Below, piece after piece: positions 20,544 to 30,669 of a stretch of DNA of 64,000 bases. Both the position numbers and the translations under genes were made by a program. How positions within the stretch are numbered: the stretch's first letter is position 1; each line of letters begins with the position of its first letter. The notes under the pieces are model-generated. The model saw only the letters and a list, made by a program, of their open reading frames with translations, searched no databases and was not told the DNA's origin. The DNA is from Fodinisporobacter ferrooxydans (lineage in GTDB: Bacteria > Bacillota > Bacilli > Tumebacillales > MYW30-H2): assembly GCF_022818495.1 (NCBI RefSeq), contig NZ_CP089291.1, positions 2,807,501 through 2,871,500 of the forward strand. Direction: 5' to 3'.

Positions 20544-20687
20544 GTGCGGGATTTTTCTTGGAACGTCTTTGCGAAAACGGGCGAAATCAATGCTTATCTT
20601 TTGTATAAAGATTTAGAACTGCTGAGCCCTGTCCAGCAGATGTACGAAGGCGAAACGGAAGATCAGGAAAGCTCTCCATCCGATTGA
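20544..20687 (+). CDS. yqzL: YqzL family small protein
   Basis: 47-residue protein MRDFSWNVFAKTGEINAYLL followed by YKDLE and an acidic Ser-rich tail. This is the YqzL family, a short conserved protein of unknown function found between era and recO in Bacillales. GTG 20544 lies 9 nt after GAGG; ATG 20535 is in frame but too close to the ribosome site. Sequence and position both support it. Confidence 0.85.
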   Translation: MRDFSWNVFAKTGEINAYLLYKDLELLSPVQQMYEGETEDQESSPSD

Positions 20688-20758
20688 TACGGCTTTTTCA
20701 AATTTTTAACGGAAAAACAGGTGCAAAGGATAGTGTAAGATTTCGCAATACAACCACT

Positions 20759-20812
20759 AGGCATTCAGGGATACGTGTCTGCTCCCGTATCAACAATGAA
20801 TGCCTGCTTTTT
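20759..20812 (+). terminator. Hairpin between yqzL and recO
   Basis: AGGCATTCA (20759-20767) pairs with TGAATGCCT (20797-20805); inside, GATACG pairs with CGTATC, giving an extended stem. GCTTTTTG follows. Probably a terminator or attenuator ahead of recO, whose start is only 27 nt further on. Confidence 0.65.
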
Positions 20813-20838
20813 GTACTATCTGTGCTGGGGGAACAGGC

Positions 20839-21591
20839 ATGGCATTGGAAACGGTTGAAGGCATAGTAATCCGTGGGATCGATTATGGAGAAACACATAA
20901 GATTTTAACAATCTATACATACAAGTATGGGAAATTTTCCTGTATGATTCGGGGTGTTAAAAAGCCGCAAAGTCGTCTTGCTGCATTGAGTCATTTGTTT
21001 ACACGTGCCAATTTCTTGATTGCGTTAGGCAGGCAAGGAATGGGGAGAATCGAGCAGGGGGAAGTTTTGCAAAGTTATCGCAACATACGGGAGGATTTGG
21101 TTTCTACTGCATATGCCACGTATATTGTCGAATTGCTGAACAGGTGCGTGGAAGAACGAGAGCCATCCGAAAGTATATATCGGTTTCTGCAAGGAAGTTT
21201 GCAACAGCTGGCAGACGGACAGGATGCGGAAATTATCTGCAGAATTTTCGAAATGAAAGCACTGCAGCTGCTCGGTGTACGTCCGATTTTAGACGTATGT
21301 GTCAATTGCCGACAAGCGGTTCATCCTTTTCAGCATTTTCATTTTGCAGAGGGCGGTGTGATCTGTCCGGTGTGCGCCGGATTTACCAAACATGTACGAT
21401 CCATTCACAAAGAGACGTGGAAACTGTTGATAGTCTTTCAAACGATTCCGATTGATCGGCTGCGAACGGTTGCCATTCGGAGCGAGATTAAGCAGGAGTT
21501 GCGTTTTATTTTGTGGTATTTTCTTGATCATTTTGCTGGAGTTACACTGAAATCAAGACATTTTCTTGAACAAATCGAACGGCTGTTATAG
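20839..21591 (+). CDS. recO: DNA repair protein RecO
   Basis: 250-residue recombination mediator that helps load RecA in the RecFOR pathway. The N-terminal OB fold begins METVEGIVIRGIDYGETHKI-like (observed ALETVEGIVIRGIDYGETHK). A helical domain follows with a zinc-binding pair CVNCR / CPVC. ATG 20839 follows GGGGGAACA; an earlier ATG at 20800 lies inside the hairpin. No downstream glyQS genes are present, unlike B. subtilis. Confidence 0.93.
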   Translation: MALETVEGIVIRGIDYGETHKILTIYTYKYGKFSCMIRGVKKPQSRLAALSHLFTRANFLIALGRQGMGRIEQGEVLQSYRNIREDLVSTAYATYIVELLNRCVEEREPSESIYRFLQGSLQQLADGQDAEIICRIFEMKALQLLGVRPILDVCVNCRQAVHPFQHFHFAEGGVICPVCAGFTKHVRSIHKETWKLLIVFQTIPIDRLRTVAIRSEIKQELRFILWYFLDHFAGVTLKSRHFLEQIERLL

Positions 21592-21711
21592 TATGCAGCT
21601 GTTTTGTTTTTTTTTTCGAATCATATTTTACTAGAAAATCAGCTGTAAATATGTTATATACTAATTAGCGGAAATTATTTATATAGTATGTCACAATCAA
21701 TAGTGGGGTGG

Positions 21712-22353
21712 ATGAATATCGAACTATCTGCACGCCAACAAAAGATTATTGATATTGTTCGCATGAATGGCCCCATCACAGGGGAGCAAATAGCGGAACA
21801 ACTGCATCTGACTCGTGCCACATTGCGTCCCGATTTGTCGATTTTGACGATGGCCGGTTTTTTGGAAGCACGCCCGCGCGTTGGTTACTACTATGCAGGC
21901 AAGAAAACGGAGCAAATTTTTGGCGATGAAATCCGCAAATATCTTGTCAAAGACTACAAGTCTGTTCCCGTCGTGATTGAAGAGCAGACTTCCGTTTATG
22001 ATGCCATTGTCACCATGTTCTTGGAAGATGTGGGTTCGTTGTTTGTCGTAAAAGGAGAAGGAACGTTAGTGGGGATTGTCTCAAGAAAAGATTTATTAAA
22101 AGTAGCAATTGGCCAGCGGGAATCAAAAGATGTACCGGTTACACTCGCTATGACAAGAATGCCCAATTTGATTTATGTGGAGTTGGAAGACAGCTTGTAT
22201 CAGGCGGCGAAGAAATTAATTGATTTTCAAATCGATACTTTGCCGGTTGTGAAAGTTTTAAGGGATTCCAAAGAATTGAAAGTTGTTGGAAGAATCACCA
22301 AGACCACGATTACGAAAGTATTTGTGGAATTAGGAACCAACCGGGAAATTTAA
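21712..22353 (+). CDS. ccpN: CcpN-type repressor (HTH plus CBS domains)
   Basis: 213-residue regulator. The N-terminal DeoR-like helix-turn-helix (ELSARQQKIIDIVRMNGPIT, then LTRATLRPDLSILTM) is followed by GFLEARPRVGYYY and two CBS domains, the CcpN/YqzB layout. In B. subtilis CcpN represses gluconeogenic genes gapB and pckA in response to ATP/ADP. ATG 21712 right after GGGGTGG matches the family start; ATG 21688 has no ribosome site. It precedes ppsR-ppdK, so it may control them. Confidence 0.88.
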   Translation: MNIELSARQQKIIDIVRMNGPITGEQIAEQLHLTRATLRPDLSILTMAGFLEARPRVGYYYAGKKTEQIFGDEIRKYLVKDYKSVPVVIEEQTSVYDAIVTMFLEDVGSLFVVKGEGTLVGIVSRKDLLKVAIGQRESKDVPVTLAMTRMPNLIYVELEDSLYQAAKKLIDFQIDTLPVVKVLRDSKELKVVGRITKTTITKVFVELGTNREI

Positions 22354-22364
22354 GGAGGGAACGC

Positions 22365-23183
22365 ATGTTAGAACAACAAATTGTGTACGTGGTATCCGAT
22401 TCCATCGGAGAGACTGCCGAGTTTGTCGTACGGGCGGCAGCAAGTCAATTTGATAGCGGACATTATGAAATACGGCGGGTTTCTTACGTCGATGATGAGG
22501 ATTCCATTAAAGAAGTTGTCCTGGCGGCAAAAGAAGTAGGCGGATTTATTGCGTTTACCTTGATTTTGCCATCTCTCCGCAATGCGATGATGGATTACGC
22601 GGCAGCAGCGGGAGTTCACGTTGTTGACATTATGGGACCGATGATTGACGCATTTCGGACCGTATACAAACAAGAGCCAAAGTTGCGCCCGGGATTGGTT
22701 CATCAATTAGACGAAGATTATTTTCGACGGGTGGAAGCCGTGGAGTTTGCAGTCAAGTACGACGATGGACGGGATTCACGAGGATTGTTGCGGGCAGATG
22801 TCGTATTGATCGGGGTGTCTCGCACATCCAAAACTCCGTTAAGCATGTATCTGGCACATCGGCGGATAAAAGTTGCCAACGTTCCGTTAGTCCCGGAAAG
22901 TTCCCCGCCTGACGAACTGTTTCAGTTGCCGGTCAAGCATATTATCGGTCTTACGATCAATCCGGATGAATTGAATTTGATTCGCCAGGAACGTTTAAAA
23001 TCCCTTGGATTGACTCCGCAGGCAAGTTACGCCAAATATGAGAGAATTCTTTTTGAATTGGAATTTGCGGATAAAATCATGAAGCGATTAGGATGTCCGG
23101 TTATCAATGTCAGCAATAAGGCGGTTGAGGAAACGGCAAGTATCATTCTCGATTTGATGAAACGGGGAGGACATACCATATGA
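22365..23183 (+). CDS. ppsR: Pyruvate, phosphate dikinase regulatory protein (bifunctional kinase/Pi phosphorylase)
   Basis: 272-residue DUF299/PDRP protein. VYVVSDSIGETAEFV opens it and the P-loop-like GVSRTSKTPLSMYLA is the nucleotide site. Family members inactivate PPDK by ADP-dependent phosphorylation of a Thr and reactivate it by Pi-dependent removal. Here its stop overlaps the ppdK start by 4 nt (ATGA), direct context for that role. In B. subtilis the homologue YqfL acts with CcpN, which is the gene just upstream. Confidence 0.92.
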   Translation: MLEQQIVYVVSDSIGETAEFVVRAAASQFDSGHYEIRRVSYVDDEDSIKEVVLAAKEVGGFIAFTLILPSLRNAMMDYAAAAGVHVVDIMGPMIDAFRTVYKQEPKLRPGLVHQLDEDYFRRVEAVEFAVKYDDGRDSRGLLRADVVLIGVSRTSKTPLSMYLAHRRIKVANVPLVPESSPPDELFQLPVKHIIGLTINPDELNLIRQERLKSLGLTPQASYAKYERILFELEFADKIMKRLGCPVINVSNKAVEETASIILDLMKRGGHTI

Positions 23184-25777
23184 TTCGCAATGTATTGCTA
23201 TTTTCCGAAGGTTCGCGGGAGATGCGAGATGTATTAGGGGGGAAAGGCGCCAATTTGGCAGACATGACAAATCACGGATTGCCGGTGCCGCCGGGATTTA
23301 CGATTACTACTGCCAGTTGTAACCGGTATTACGAAGAAGGCCAGCGATTGCAAAAAGCGCTGATCGATGAAGTGGAACAGGCGATGCAGCAATTGGAGTC
23401 GATGACGGGAAAGGTGTTTGGCGGCAAAGAGAATCCTTTGTTGGTCTCGGTTCGCTCCGGAGCTGCAATCTCTATGCCGGGCATGATGGATACCATTTTA
23501 AATCTCGGTTTAAATGATGAGACGGTTCAAGGTTTAATTGACCAATCCAAGGATAAGCGATTTGCTCTCGATTGCTATCGCAGATTTATCCAAATGTTCG
23601 GAAATGTGGTTTTGGGAATCGAACATCATGTATTTGAAATACGTTTGCAAGCGTTGAAAGAACAAGCAGACTTGACGGATGATACACAAGTAACAGCAGA
23701 ACAATGGGAACAACTGGTCAGCGAGTATAAAAAGCTGATCAAAAAACATACGAAAGAAGATTTCCCGCAGGATGTAAAAACACAGCTTCTGCAAGCGATT
23801 GAAGCGGTGTTTCGCTCATGGAACAACCAACGGGCGAAAATCTATCGGAAAATTAATAATATCCCTGATTCCATAGGAACTGCGGTCAATGTGCAAATGA
23901 TGGTATTTGGCAACCTTGGAGACGATTGCGGTACAGGTGTTGCATTTACCCGCAACCCTTCTACAGGCGAAAAGAAAATTTTCGGCGAATTTCTCGTGAA
24001 TGCACAAGGTGAAGACGTAGTGGCGGGAATCCGCACACCTCGTCCGATTGCCGAGTTGGCGCAAACGATGCCTGCGATCTACGAACAATTCGTGCAGTTG
24101 TGCAATCTATTGGAACATACGTACAAAGACATGCAAGACATCGAGTTTACAGTTGAACGCGGCAAACTGTATATTTTGCAAACACGCAATGGGAAACGCA
24201 CATCGCAAGCTTCCTTGAAAATTTTGGTTGATCTTGTGGATGAAGGTGTAATCGATACAAAAGAGGCGTTGCGGCGAGTGGATGCGGAGCAGTTGGGACA
24301 AAGTCTGCACAGAAGAATCGATCCTGACGCCAAAGTGGAAGTTGCAGCAACAGGATTGCCGGCATCGCCCGGTTCCGGCAGCGGAAGTATTGTCTTCACT
24401 GCAGATCATGCGGAAGAACAGATGAAAAAAGGTCTCCGAACCATACTCGTACGTCCGGAAACCACTCCGGAAGACATTCATGGGATACTCGCAGCTGAAG
24501 CCATCTTGACCGCCCGGGGCGGCATGACCAGCCATGCTGCCGTTGTTGCGCGCGGAATGGGAAAACCTTGTGTATGCGGATGTGAACAACTGAGTTTTGA
24601 TCCGGAGAACAACTGCCTTTGGATTGGCGAACAAGCGTTGAAAGAAGGCGACTGGATTACAGTAGACGGCAGTACGGGACGAGTGATTCTTGGCGCCGTA
24701 CCGATGATCGATCCAGAGTTGACAGAGGAGATGAAAAAAATACTGGAGTGGGCGGATCAATACCGCAAGCTGCTCGTCATGAGCAACGCAGATAATCCTG
24801 TCGATGCCAGACGTTCCGTCGAGTACGGAGCACAGGGTGTGGGATTGTGCAGAACAGAACATATGTTTATGGACCCGGAACGCATTCCGGTGGTGCAAAA
24901 CATGATTCTTGCAGACAGTTTTGCAGATCGAAAGCAAGCGTTGGATCAGTTGTTGCCCATGCAGGAAGAAGATTTTTATGGGATTCTTTTGGCCATGGAT
25001 GGGCTGCCTGTGACCATTCGCCTGCTTGATCCGCCATTGCACGAATTTTTGCCGCGGATCGATGAAACGACAAGCGGGTCCATGGATGAGGCAATTGTTC
25101 GCAAAGTGAAGGCGCTTCATGAATCCAACCCGATGCTGGGGCATCGCGGATGTCGCCTGGGGATTACGTATCCGGAAATTTACGAAATGCAAGTAAACGC
25201 CATTTGCCGGGCAACGAAGCGTTTGATTGCCGGAGGGATGAATCCGATTCCCGAGATCATGATACCGCTGATCGGGCATGTCAATGAGTTGCGGATTTTG
25301 CGGGAAATGGTAGAGCGTGTGATCCAAAAGGAAGGTTTGGCAGATCGAAATATACCGATCGGTACGATGATCGAATTGCCGCGGGCAGCCGTTACGGCAG
25401 ATCAAATCGCGCAACATGCAGACTTTTTCTCTTTTGGTACCAATGATTTGACACAGACGACATTTGCGTTCAGCCGCGACGACGCAGAAGGAAAATTTTT
25501 GCAGGTCTATGTGGATCAAGAGATCTTGCCTGCGAATCCTTTTATGACATTGGATGTAGATGGTGTCGGTCAATTGATTCGAATGGGAGTGGAAAAAGGC
25601 AAGAAAACAAATGCACAACTAAAAACCGGAATTTGCGGAGAGCATGGCGGAGATCCGAAATCGATCGCATTTTGCCATGAAGTTGGCCTCAAGTATGTAA
25701 GCTGCTCGCCGTTCCGATTGCCGATTGCCCGCGTAGCTGCTGCACAAGTGGCGATTGCCAAAGAAGCCGGGTGTTGA
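23180..25777 (+). CDS. ppdK: Pyruvate, phosphate dikinase
   Basis: 865-residue enzyme interconverting pyruvate + ATP + Pi and PEP + AMP + PPi. The N-terminal ATP-grasp region contains KGANLADMTNHGLPVPPGF and SVRSGA. The central swivelling domain has the catalytic His452 in GGMTSHAAVVARGMGKPCV, with the regulatory Thr two residues before it. The C-terminal TIM barrel ends in GICGEHGGDPKSIAF, with the catalytic Cys. Length is normal for bacterial PPDK. It is paired with its regulator and followed by a repeat and a terminator. Confidence 0.96.
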   Translation: MIRNVLLFSEGSREMRDVLGGKGANLADMTNHGLPVPPGFTITTASCNRYYEEGQRLQKALIDEVEQAMQQLESMTGKVFGGKENPLLVSVRSGAAISMPGMMDTILNLGLNDETVQGLIDQSKDKRFALDCYRRFIQMFGNVVLGIEHHVFEIRLQALKEQADLTDDTQVTAEQWEQLVSEYKKLIKKHTKEDFPQDVKTQLLQAIEAVFRSWNNQRAKIYRKINNIPDSIGTAVNVQMMVFGNLGDDCGTGVAFTRNPSTGEKKIFGEFLVNAQGEDVVAGIRTPRPIAELAQTMPAIYEQFVQLCNLLEHTYKDMQDIEFTVERGKLYILQTRNGKRTSQASLKILVDLVDEGVIDTKEALRRVDAEQLGQSLHRRIDPDAKVEVAATGLPASPGSGSGSIVFTADHAEEQMKKGLRTILVRPETTPEDIHGILAAEAILTARGGMTSHAAVVARGMGKPCVCGCEQLSFDPENNCLWIGEQALKEGDWITVDGSTGRVILGAVPMIDPELTEEMKKILEWADQYRKLLVMSNADNPVDARRSVEYGAQGVGLCRTEHMFMDPERIPVVQNMILADSFADRKQALDQLLPMQEEDFYGILLAMDGLPVTIRLLDPPLHEFLPRIDETTSGSMDEAIVRKVKALHESNPMLGHRGCRLGITYPEIYEMQVNAICRATKRLIAGGMNPIPEIMIPLIGHVNELRILREMVERVIQKEGLADRNIPIGTMIELPRAAVTADQIAQHADFFSFGTNDLTQTTFAFSRDDAEGKFLQVYVDQEILPANPFMTLDVDGVGQLIRMGVEKGKKTNAQLKTGICGEHGGDPKSIAFCHEVGLKYVSCSPFRLPIARVAAAQVAIAKEAGC

Positions 25778-25797
25778 ATAAAATCGAATGCAAATAA

Positions 25798-25830
25798 AAA
25801 ATCGAGTGAAAATCGAGTGAAAATCGAGTG
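25798..25830. repeat. 11-bp tandem repeat after ppdK
   Basis: Three exact copies of AAAATCGAGTG, plus a degenerate copy AAAATCGAATG at 25780-25790, begin just after the ppdK stop. Confidence 0.9.
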
Positions 25831-25844
25831 AAATAAATGTTTTT

Positions 25845-25883
25845 GCCCTCTTTGGAATTATCAAGCTCCAAGGGGGGTATTTT
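25845..25883 (+). terminator. Terminator after ppdK
   Basis: CCCTCTTTGG pairs with CCAAGGGGGG (one wobble) across a 12-nt loop and runs into TATTTTAT. It is the probable end of the ccpN-ppsR-ppdK transcript. Confidence 0.75.
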
Positions 25884-25896
25884 ATACGATCATATA

Positions 25897-25959
25897 GAGG
25901 ATGTTCAAAAAGTAGTCAAAACTCCTTGTGTCTTACTTAACCACTTTTTGAACACGCAC
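25897..25959 (-). mobile_element. 63-bp internally deleted MITE with 5-bp target duplication
   Basis: The element runs from GAGGATGTTCAAAAAGTAG to the far end CTTTTTGAACACGCAC, with 23-bp imperfect terminal inverted repeats. ATATA flanks it on both sides (25892-25896 and 25960-25964). In inverted orientation it equals the 155-bp copy at 51916-52070 minus 92 internal bases. It is too short to code for anything and must be moved by a transposase supplied elsewhere. Confidence 0.85.
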
Positions 25960-25996
25960 ATATAGTATAAATTTTAAAGGCGGATAGTATATGTTC

Positions 25997-26040
25997 AACT
26001 AAAGCTTTGCCGAAAAGAGTGGCAAAGCCTTAGTTTCCTT
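25997..26040. terminator. Terminator-like hairpin downstream of the MITE
   Basis: AACTAAAGCTTTGCC pairs with GGCAAAGCCTTAGTT with one mismatch across a 9-nt loop and is followed by TCCTTT. It is not clear which transcript it serves. Confidence 0.55.
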
Positions 26041-26393
26041 TATTACAAAAATTTACTATACATGTTTTTCAGTAAATGTCAAGATGAAAGTGGAATATTT
26101 CAAGAAATTCCAGCCGATACTAGGGACGAACCAAACGATGTATCGGTGTCAAGAGCAGCGGCGATTCTGTCGAACGATGTCAAAAAAAGTGTTATTTTTC
26201 ATTATAAAGAGAAGGAAAACATCACTTTTTGTAGAATAATTAAAAAATTGATATTGACACGATAGAAAAGACGGTTGCTTTCTCAAACTTCTTTTACATG
26301 AGAAGGAAATTTCCTGAAATCGCCGAATACAGTATAGTAAACCTTTCTATCGGCATTTTGTTGACTGCCGTACAGTTGCAAGGTGGTTAGGGA
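26041..26393. other. Spacer upstream of dnaG, no convincing gene
   Basis: An open frame of 67 codons (26062-26265) has no ribosome site and no recognisable family. A TTGACA at 26254 lacks a good -10 element. The dnaG promoter is presumably here but cannot be fixed by eye. Confidence 0.5.
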
Positions 26394-28253
26394 ATGAGCG
26401 TACGAATTCCGCAGGAGATTCTCGACCAAATTCGCGAGCAATTGGACATCGTGGATGTAATATCCGAGTATGTTCAATTAAAACGAGTAGGTCGGTCGTT
26501 TATGGGACTTTGTCCTTTTCATCCTGAGAAAAGCCCATCGTTTTCCGTTTCACAAGAGAAACAATTTTATCATTGTTTTGGATGTGGAGCAGGCGGTAAT
26601 GTTTTTTCATTTTTGATGCAAATTGAGCATATTTCATTTGTGGAGTCTGTAAAATTGCTTTCGAAGCGCACACAAGTCGCGTTTGACTTTGATGATCGCC
26701 AATTAGAAGCAGACGAGACCTATCGCCGACGAAAGCGAATGATGGAAGCACATGATTTGGCATCAAAGTTCTATAATTACATTTTAATGAATACGGAAGT
26801 AGGAGTGCAAGCATTACATTATCTGGAGCGCCGAGGACTTCGAAAAAGTACAATTGAAGAATTTCAACTGGGATATGCACCTGATTCCTGGGATACTCTT
26901 GGACGTTTCTTGCACAAGCGAGGCTTTGACGCTGCATTATTGCTGGAATGTGGCTTGCTCACGGAGAGCGGACAGTATCCGGGTAAAGTATTTGACCGAT
27001 TTCGTGACCGAATTCTGTTTCCTGTTCATGACGGACAGGGCAATTGTATTGCGTTCGGTGGGAGAATCATGGCGAAGGGAGAGCCCAAGTATTTAAATTC
27101 GCCGGAAACAGCGCTTTTTCACAAAGGTCGAATTCTTTACAATCTTCATCGGGCAAGACAGGCAATCCGCAAATCAGGAGCTGCACTGCTTTGTGAAGGC
27201 TATCTCGATGTGATTTCAGCATATCAAGCTGGCGTTCCATATGCTGTTGCCGCTTTAGGAACCGCATTGACACCGGATCAAGCCAGTATATTAAAGCGTA
27301 ATGCACAGTATGTGGTGATGGCGTATGACGGCGACCAAGCAGGCGTCAACGCTGCCAAAAAAAATGCAATCGTATTGGATCAGGCAGGCGTTGAAGCGAA
27401 AGTTGCCGTAATGCCTCAGGGTCTGGATCCGGATGATGTGGTAAAAACGTATGGTTCGGAATATTTTCAAAGCCTGATAACGCGAGAAGCCATTTCATCA
27501 GCCGACTACATGCTGCAGATCATGCGCAAAGACTATGCGCTTTCAACGAATGAAGGGAAATCCAAATATCTGCAAGCGGCAATGGCCTATTTGGCGTCCG
27601 TAACGAACCCGATTGAACAAGAGATCCATTTGCGGAATCTGGAATCCGAGTTTAAAGTTTCAATGGATGTGTTAAAAACAGAATTGCAAGCACAGGCCAT
27701 GAGCGCAAGACAATCGGATCGTCACGAGAAACGGAACGTTTCAGCAGCATCTGACAGGCAGAGGCGTATGGAACGGTTTTTTCTGCAAAAAACGCTGCCT
27801 GCTCATGTGATTGCCGAACAATATCTGCTTACTCATATGTTAATCGATATTGGGGTCATAACACAAGTTCAAGATATTGGTTTCGTTGAATTTTCTGTGG
27901 ATGAACACAATGTACTGTTTGCACAACTCATCCGTTACATGAGCGAACAACCTGATACATATATAAATGTAGCGGGCTTTCTTGAATTCTTGCAAGAGGA
28001 ACGTCTGATTTCTTACGTTACGTTTTTGCTTGCCCGATCCGATCAATTGGATATGCGTCCGGGATTGATTGAAGAATATGTTCGGAGGATACAGTTGCAT
28101 CAGTCGGAATTGGTATTGCGCAAGTTTGAGGCGGAATTAATCGCCAGCGGTAACCGAGGAGATTTTGCACAGATGCGGGAAGTGCAAGGGAAAATCCAGC
28201 AGGTACGTGAACAAATTCAGGAGTTAAAAGCTGCTGGGAAATTAGAACGATGA
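26394..28253 (+). CDS. dnaG: DNA primase DnaG
   Basis: 619-residue primase that makes RNA primers for replication. The N-terminal zinc-binding domain has [13 protein letters not shown] and CFGCGAGG (CHC2 type). The TOPRIM core has the conserved acidic motifs [11 protein letters not shown] and AYDGDQAG. The C-terminal part binds DnaB helicase. GGTGG precedes ATG 26394. Its last 4 nt overlap the open frame of sigA, in the classic dnaG-sigA macromolecular synthesis arrangement. Confidence 0.96.
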   Translation: MSVRIPQEILDQIREQLDIVDVISEYVQLKRVGRSFMGLCPFHPEKSPSFSVSQEKQFYHCFGCGAGGNVFSFLMQIEHISFVESVKLLSKRTQVAFDFDDRQLEADETYRRRKRMMEAHDLASKFYNYILMNTEVGVQALHYLERRGLRKSTIEEFQLGYAPDSWDTLGRFLHKRGFDAALLLECGLLTESGQYPGKVFDRFRDRILFPVHDGQGNCIAFGGRIMAKGEPKYLNSPETALFHKGRILYNLHRARQAIRKSGAALLCEGYLDVISAYQAGVPYAVAALGTALTPDQASILKRNAQYVVMAYDGDQAGVNAAKKNAIVLDQAGVEAKVAVMPQGLDPDDVVKTYGSEYFQSLITREAISSADYMLQIMRKDYALSTNEGKSKYLQAAMAYLASVTNPIEQEIHLRNLESEFKVSMDVLKTELQAQAMSARQSDRHEKRNVSAASDRQRRMERFFLQKTLPAHVIAEQYLLTHMLIDIGVITQVQDIGFVEFSVDEHNVLFAQLIRYMSEQPDTYINVAGFLEFLQEERLISYVTFLLARSDQLDMRPGLIEEYVRRIQLHQSELVLRKFEAELIASGNRGDFAQMREVQGKIQQVREQIQELKAAGKLER

Positions 28254-28282
28254 CGCTGCTCCGCAGAAAGGAGGGGGTCGGG

Positions 28283-29431
28283 ATGGTGATGGTGAACATG
28301 CATAAGAATGAAGAAGAGAATAAAGTAACAATTGAACAAGTAAAACAGCAACTCATGGAAGTGGGGAGAAAACGTGGAGTTCTCACCTACAACGAAATTA
28401 TCGACCGTTTGTCTCCTTTTGATCAAGATAGTGATCAGATCGATGACTTTTTTGATCAATTGTCCGAAACAGGTATTGAAGTATTGAATGAATCGGAAGA
28501 TGACGAGGAACTCGACCTCGACGAAGATGCCACAGAACGGGATTTGGAAGAAGTACAGGACGAGGATTTCAGTTTCGATGATCTGTCTGTACCTCCGGGA
28601 ATCAAAATTAACGATCCGGTTCGCATGTATCTGAAAGAAATCGGGAGAGTGCCGCTCTTATCGGCAGATGAAGAGATCGATTTTGCCAAACGGATCGAAA
28701 AAGGCGATGAAGAAGCGAAACGCCGGCTTGCCGAAGCGAATTTGCGCCTTGTGGTAAGTATTGCCAAGCGGTATGTAGGCCGTGGCATGTTATTTCTTGA
28801 TTTGATTCAAGAAGGAAATATGGGATTGATCAAGGCAGTTGAAAAATTCGACTACCGTAAAGGGTATAAATTCAGCACGTACGCGACATGGTGGATTCGG
28901 CAGGCGATCACGAGAGCCATTGCTGACCAGGCAAGAACCATCCGGATTCCTGTACACATGGTTGAGACAATCAACAAATTGATTCGTATTTCTCGACAGT
29001 TGCTGCAAGAACTTGGCCGTGAACCAACGGCGGAAGAGATTGCACAAGAGATGGACATGAGTCCGGAGAAGGTACGGGAGATTCAAAAAATTGCGCAAGA
29101 ACCGGTATCGCTGGAAACGCCGATCGGTGAAGAAGATGATTCGCATCTTGGTGACTTTATTGAAGACCAAGAGGCATTGGCGCCTGCAGATGCAGCAGCA
29201 TATGAGTTGTTGAAAGAGCAATTGGAAGACGTTTTGGATACACTGACAGAGCGGGAAGAAAATGTCTTGCGATTGCGTTTTGGACTTGATGATGGACGTA
29301 CACGGACATTGGAGGAAGTTGGGAAAGTGTTCGGAGTCACTCGGGAGCGGATCCGGCAAATTGAAGCAAAAGCTCTCCGGAAACTTCGCCACCCAAGCCG
29401 CAGCAAGCGATTGAAAGATTTTCTCGAATAG
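28283..29431 (+). CDS. sigA: RNA polymerase primary sigma factor SigA (RpoD)
   Basis: 382-residue housekeeping sigma factor. It has region 1.1, an acidic linker (about 70-105), region 2 with [20 protein letters not shown] and [20 protein letters not shown], region 3, and region 4 helix-turn-helix [31 protein letters not shown] lies 6 nt before ATG 28283, which I take as the start; ATG 28298 is also in frame. The frame also extends upstream into the dnaG stop. Confidence 0.96.
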   Translation: MVMVNMHKNEEENKVTIEQVKQQLMEVGRKRGVLTYNEIIDRLSPFDQDSDQIDDFFDQLSETGIEVLNESEDDEELDLDEDATERDLEEVQDEDFSFDDLSVPPGIKINDPVRMYLKEIGRVPLLSADEEIDFAKRIEKGDEEAKRRLAEANLRLVVSIAKRYVGRGMLFLDLIQEGNMGLIKAVEKFDYRKGYKFSTYATWWIRQAITRAIADQARTIRIPVHMVETINKLIRISRQLLQELGREPTAEEIAQEMDMSPEKVREIQKIAQEPVSLETPIGEEDDSHLGDFIEDQEALAPADAAAYELLKEQLEDVLDTLTEREENVLRLRFGLDDGRTRTLEEVGKVFGVTRERIRQIEAKALRKLRHPSRSKRLKDFLE

Positions 29432-29495
29432 TGCCTTGAATAGGATTTGAACATCCTCTATTTGAATAGAGAATATTTGAAAAGAAAATGTGTGC

Positions 29496-29538
29496 ATATC
29501 CAATGGAGTCTCATTAAAACTCCATTGGATATTTTTAA
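29496..29538 (+). terminator. Terminator of the dnaG-sigA operon
   Basis: A perfect 14-bp stem (ATATCCAATGGAGT / ACTCCATTGGATAT) with a 9-nt loop is followed by TTTTAAT. Confidence 0.92.
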
Positions 29539-29707
29539 TTTTCATGGATATATAAAAGCACAAATACAAAGTGCATATATAACGTACTCGATTCCATTGA
29601 GTGCTTTTTTTGCCGGATTCTTGTATGATGTTTCTATACAATGATGTTCCTATACAATACTTCCGAGTCAGAACGGATGTTTACAATGATAAGTTGGAGG
29701 GTTGTCA

Positions 29708-30559
29708 GTGCAACCTCATGAACGAAAAATTATTATGCGGGAAATCGAAAAATGGCGGGAGAGCCGCCTGCTGCCCAAAGAATATTGTGATTTTTTGCTG
29801 AATTTATACCTGGAAGGAGAACAAACAGCTGCTCAAGTTTCTGTTTCTTCTCACGGTATGGTTCGTCAACATACAAAACCATCAACCGCTTTTCGGAAAA
29901 CGATTTGGTACGCCGTGTTTGCCTTGGTATTGACAGGACCCATGATTGGCATTATTCTATTTCAAAATTTTTCTTTTGAAACCAAACTCATCATCATGGG
30001 AGTCATGATCGGCATTTTAACAATTTTGACGGTTGTTTTACAAAAGCCGCTTTTGCGGATGTTTTCACTTGTTGCAATGGCGTTGTTGTTTGTTGCGGAG
30101 GCATATTTGACAGACCGCATGTTTTCCTGGCCTTTACATAGTATGAATGGCACCCTTATCTTTTTGATCGCCTTTTGTTTTTGGGTCATCATCGGTACCG
30201 CCGGCCGTTCCAAATGGATTAGCGGTCTTGGGCTGTTGATGTGCGTCTTGTTTGTCGATTGGCTGCTTCTGCAACGAAATGTTTTTACAGTCTCCTATTT
30301 TCAACAACATTTGTTTGCTGTCGGATTTGCCATGCTTTTGTCCGTCTGCGCAAGCGCAATGATTCGCCATCAAGTCAAAACGTCCGTTGTATGGATTTTT
30401 GCAGCTGTTTTCGCCTTGTTTCTTCCGGATATCAACCAGTGGTTCGGCGGACAACCACTCAGCTTCGCCTCTGAAGGGCTGCTGTTTCTCAAAGTTTTGC
30501 TACTGACAAGCATGGGAATCGTATGGAGAGGCCATTTATATCGTTGGTGGAATTTGTAA
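29708..30559 (+). CDS. Polytopic membrane protein of unknown function
   Basis: 283 residues. About 65 soluble N-terminal residues (IMREIEKWRESRLLPKEYCD and following) precede roughly eight hydrophobic helices (about 65-275). The N-terminus recalls DUF2157-like membrane proteins, but I cannot assign it. GGAGGG lies 6 nt before GTG 29708; a TTG at 29702 is too close. It sits between sigA and an acyl-CoA dehydrogenase, where B. subtilis has other genes. It has its own transcription unit after a strong terminator. Confidence 0.72.
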   Translation: MQPHERKIIMREIEKWRESRLLPKEYCDFLLNLYLEGEQTAAQVSVSSHGMVRQHTKPSTAFRKTIWYAVFALVLTGPMIGIILFQNFSFETKLIIMGVMIGILTILTVVLQKPLLRMFSLVAMALLFVAEAYLTDRMFSWPLHSMNGTLIFLIAFCFWVIIGTAGRSKWISGLGLLMCVLFVDWLLLQRNVFTVSYFQQHLFAVGFAMLLSVCASAMIRHQVKTSVVWIFAAVFALFLPDINQWFGGQPLSFASEGLLFLKVLLLTSMGIVWRGHLYRWWNL

Positions 30560-30669
30560 TGCTTTCCGTGTATAGTATATGTATAAATGAATTGTAAACG
30601 CTTACTCTATCCGTTTACCTACCAAACGTTCGTTAATAAGCAAGAGATTGAAAGGGGGATATTTTCGAC

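Noticed and set aside
24107-25618. 503-codon open frame opposite ppdK
   Set aside because: Antisense of a highly conserved PPDK region; no ribosome site or family; composition typical of shadow frames.
26062-26265. 67-codon frame upstream of dnaG
   Set aside because: No ribosome binding site, no recognisable family, between two hairpins and the dnaG leader.
26254-26282. TTGACA promoter for dnaG
   Set aside because: No acceptable -10 at 16-18 bp; left unannotated.
29446-29458. TTTGAACATCCTC, like one MITE end, after sigA
   Set aside because: Only 12-13 bp match, the preceding AAAAGT is missing, and no partner end or duplication is seen; could be chance.
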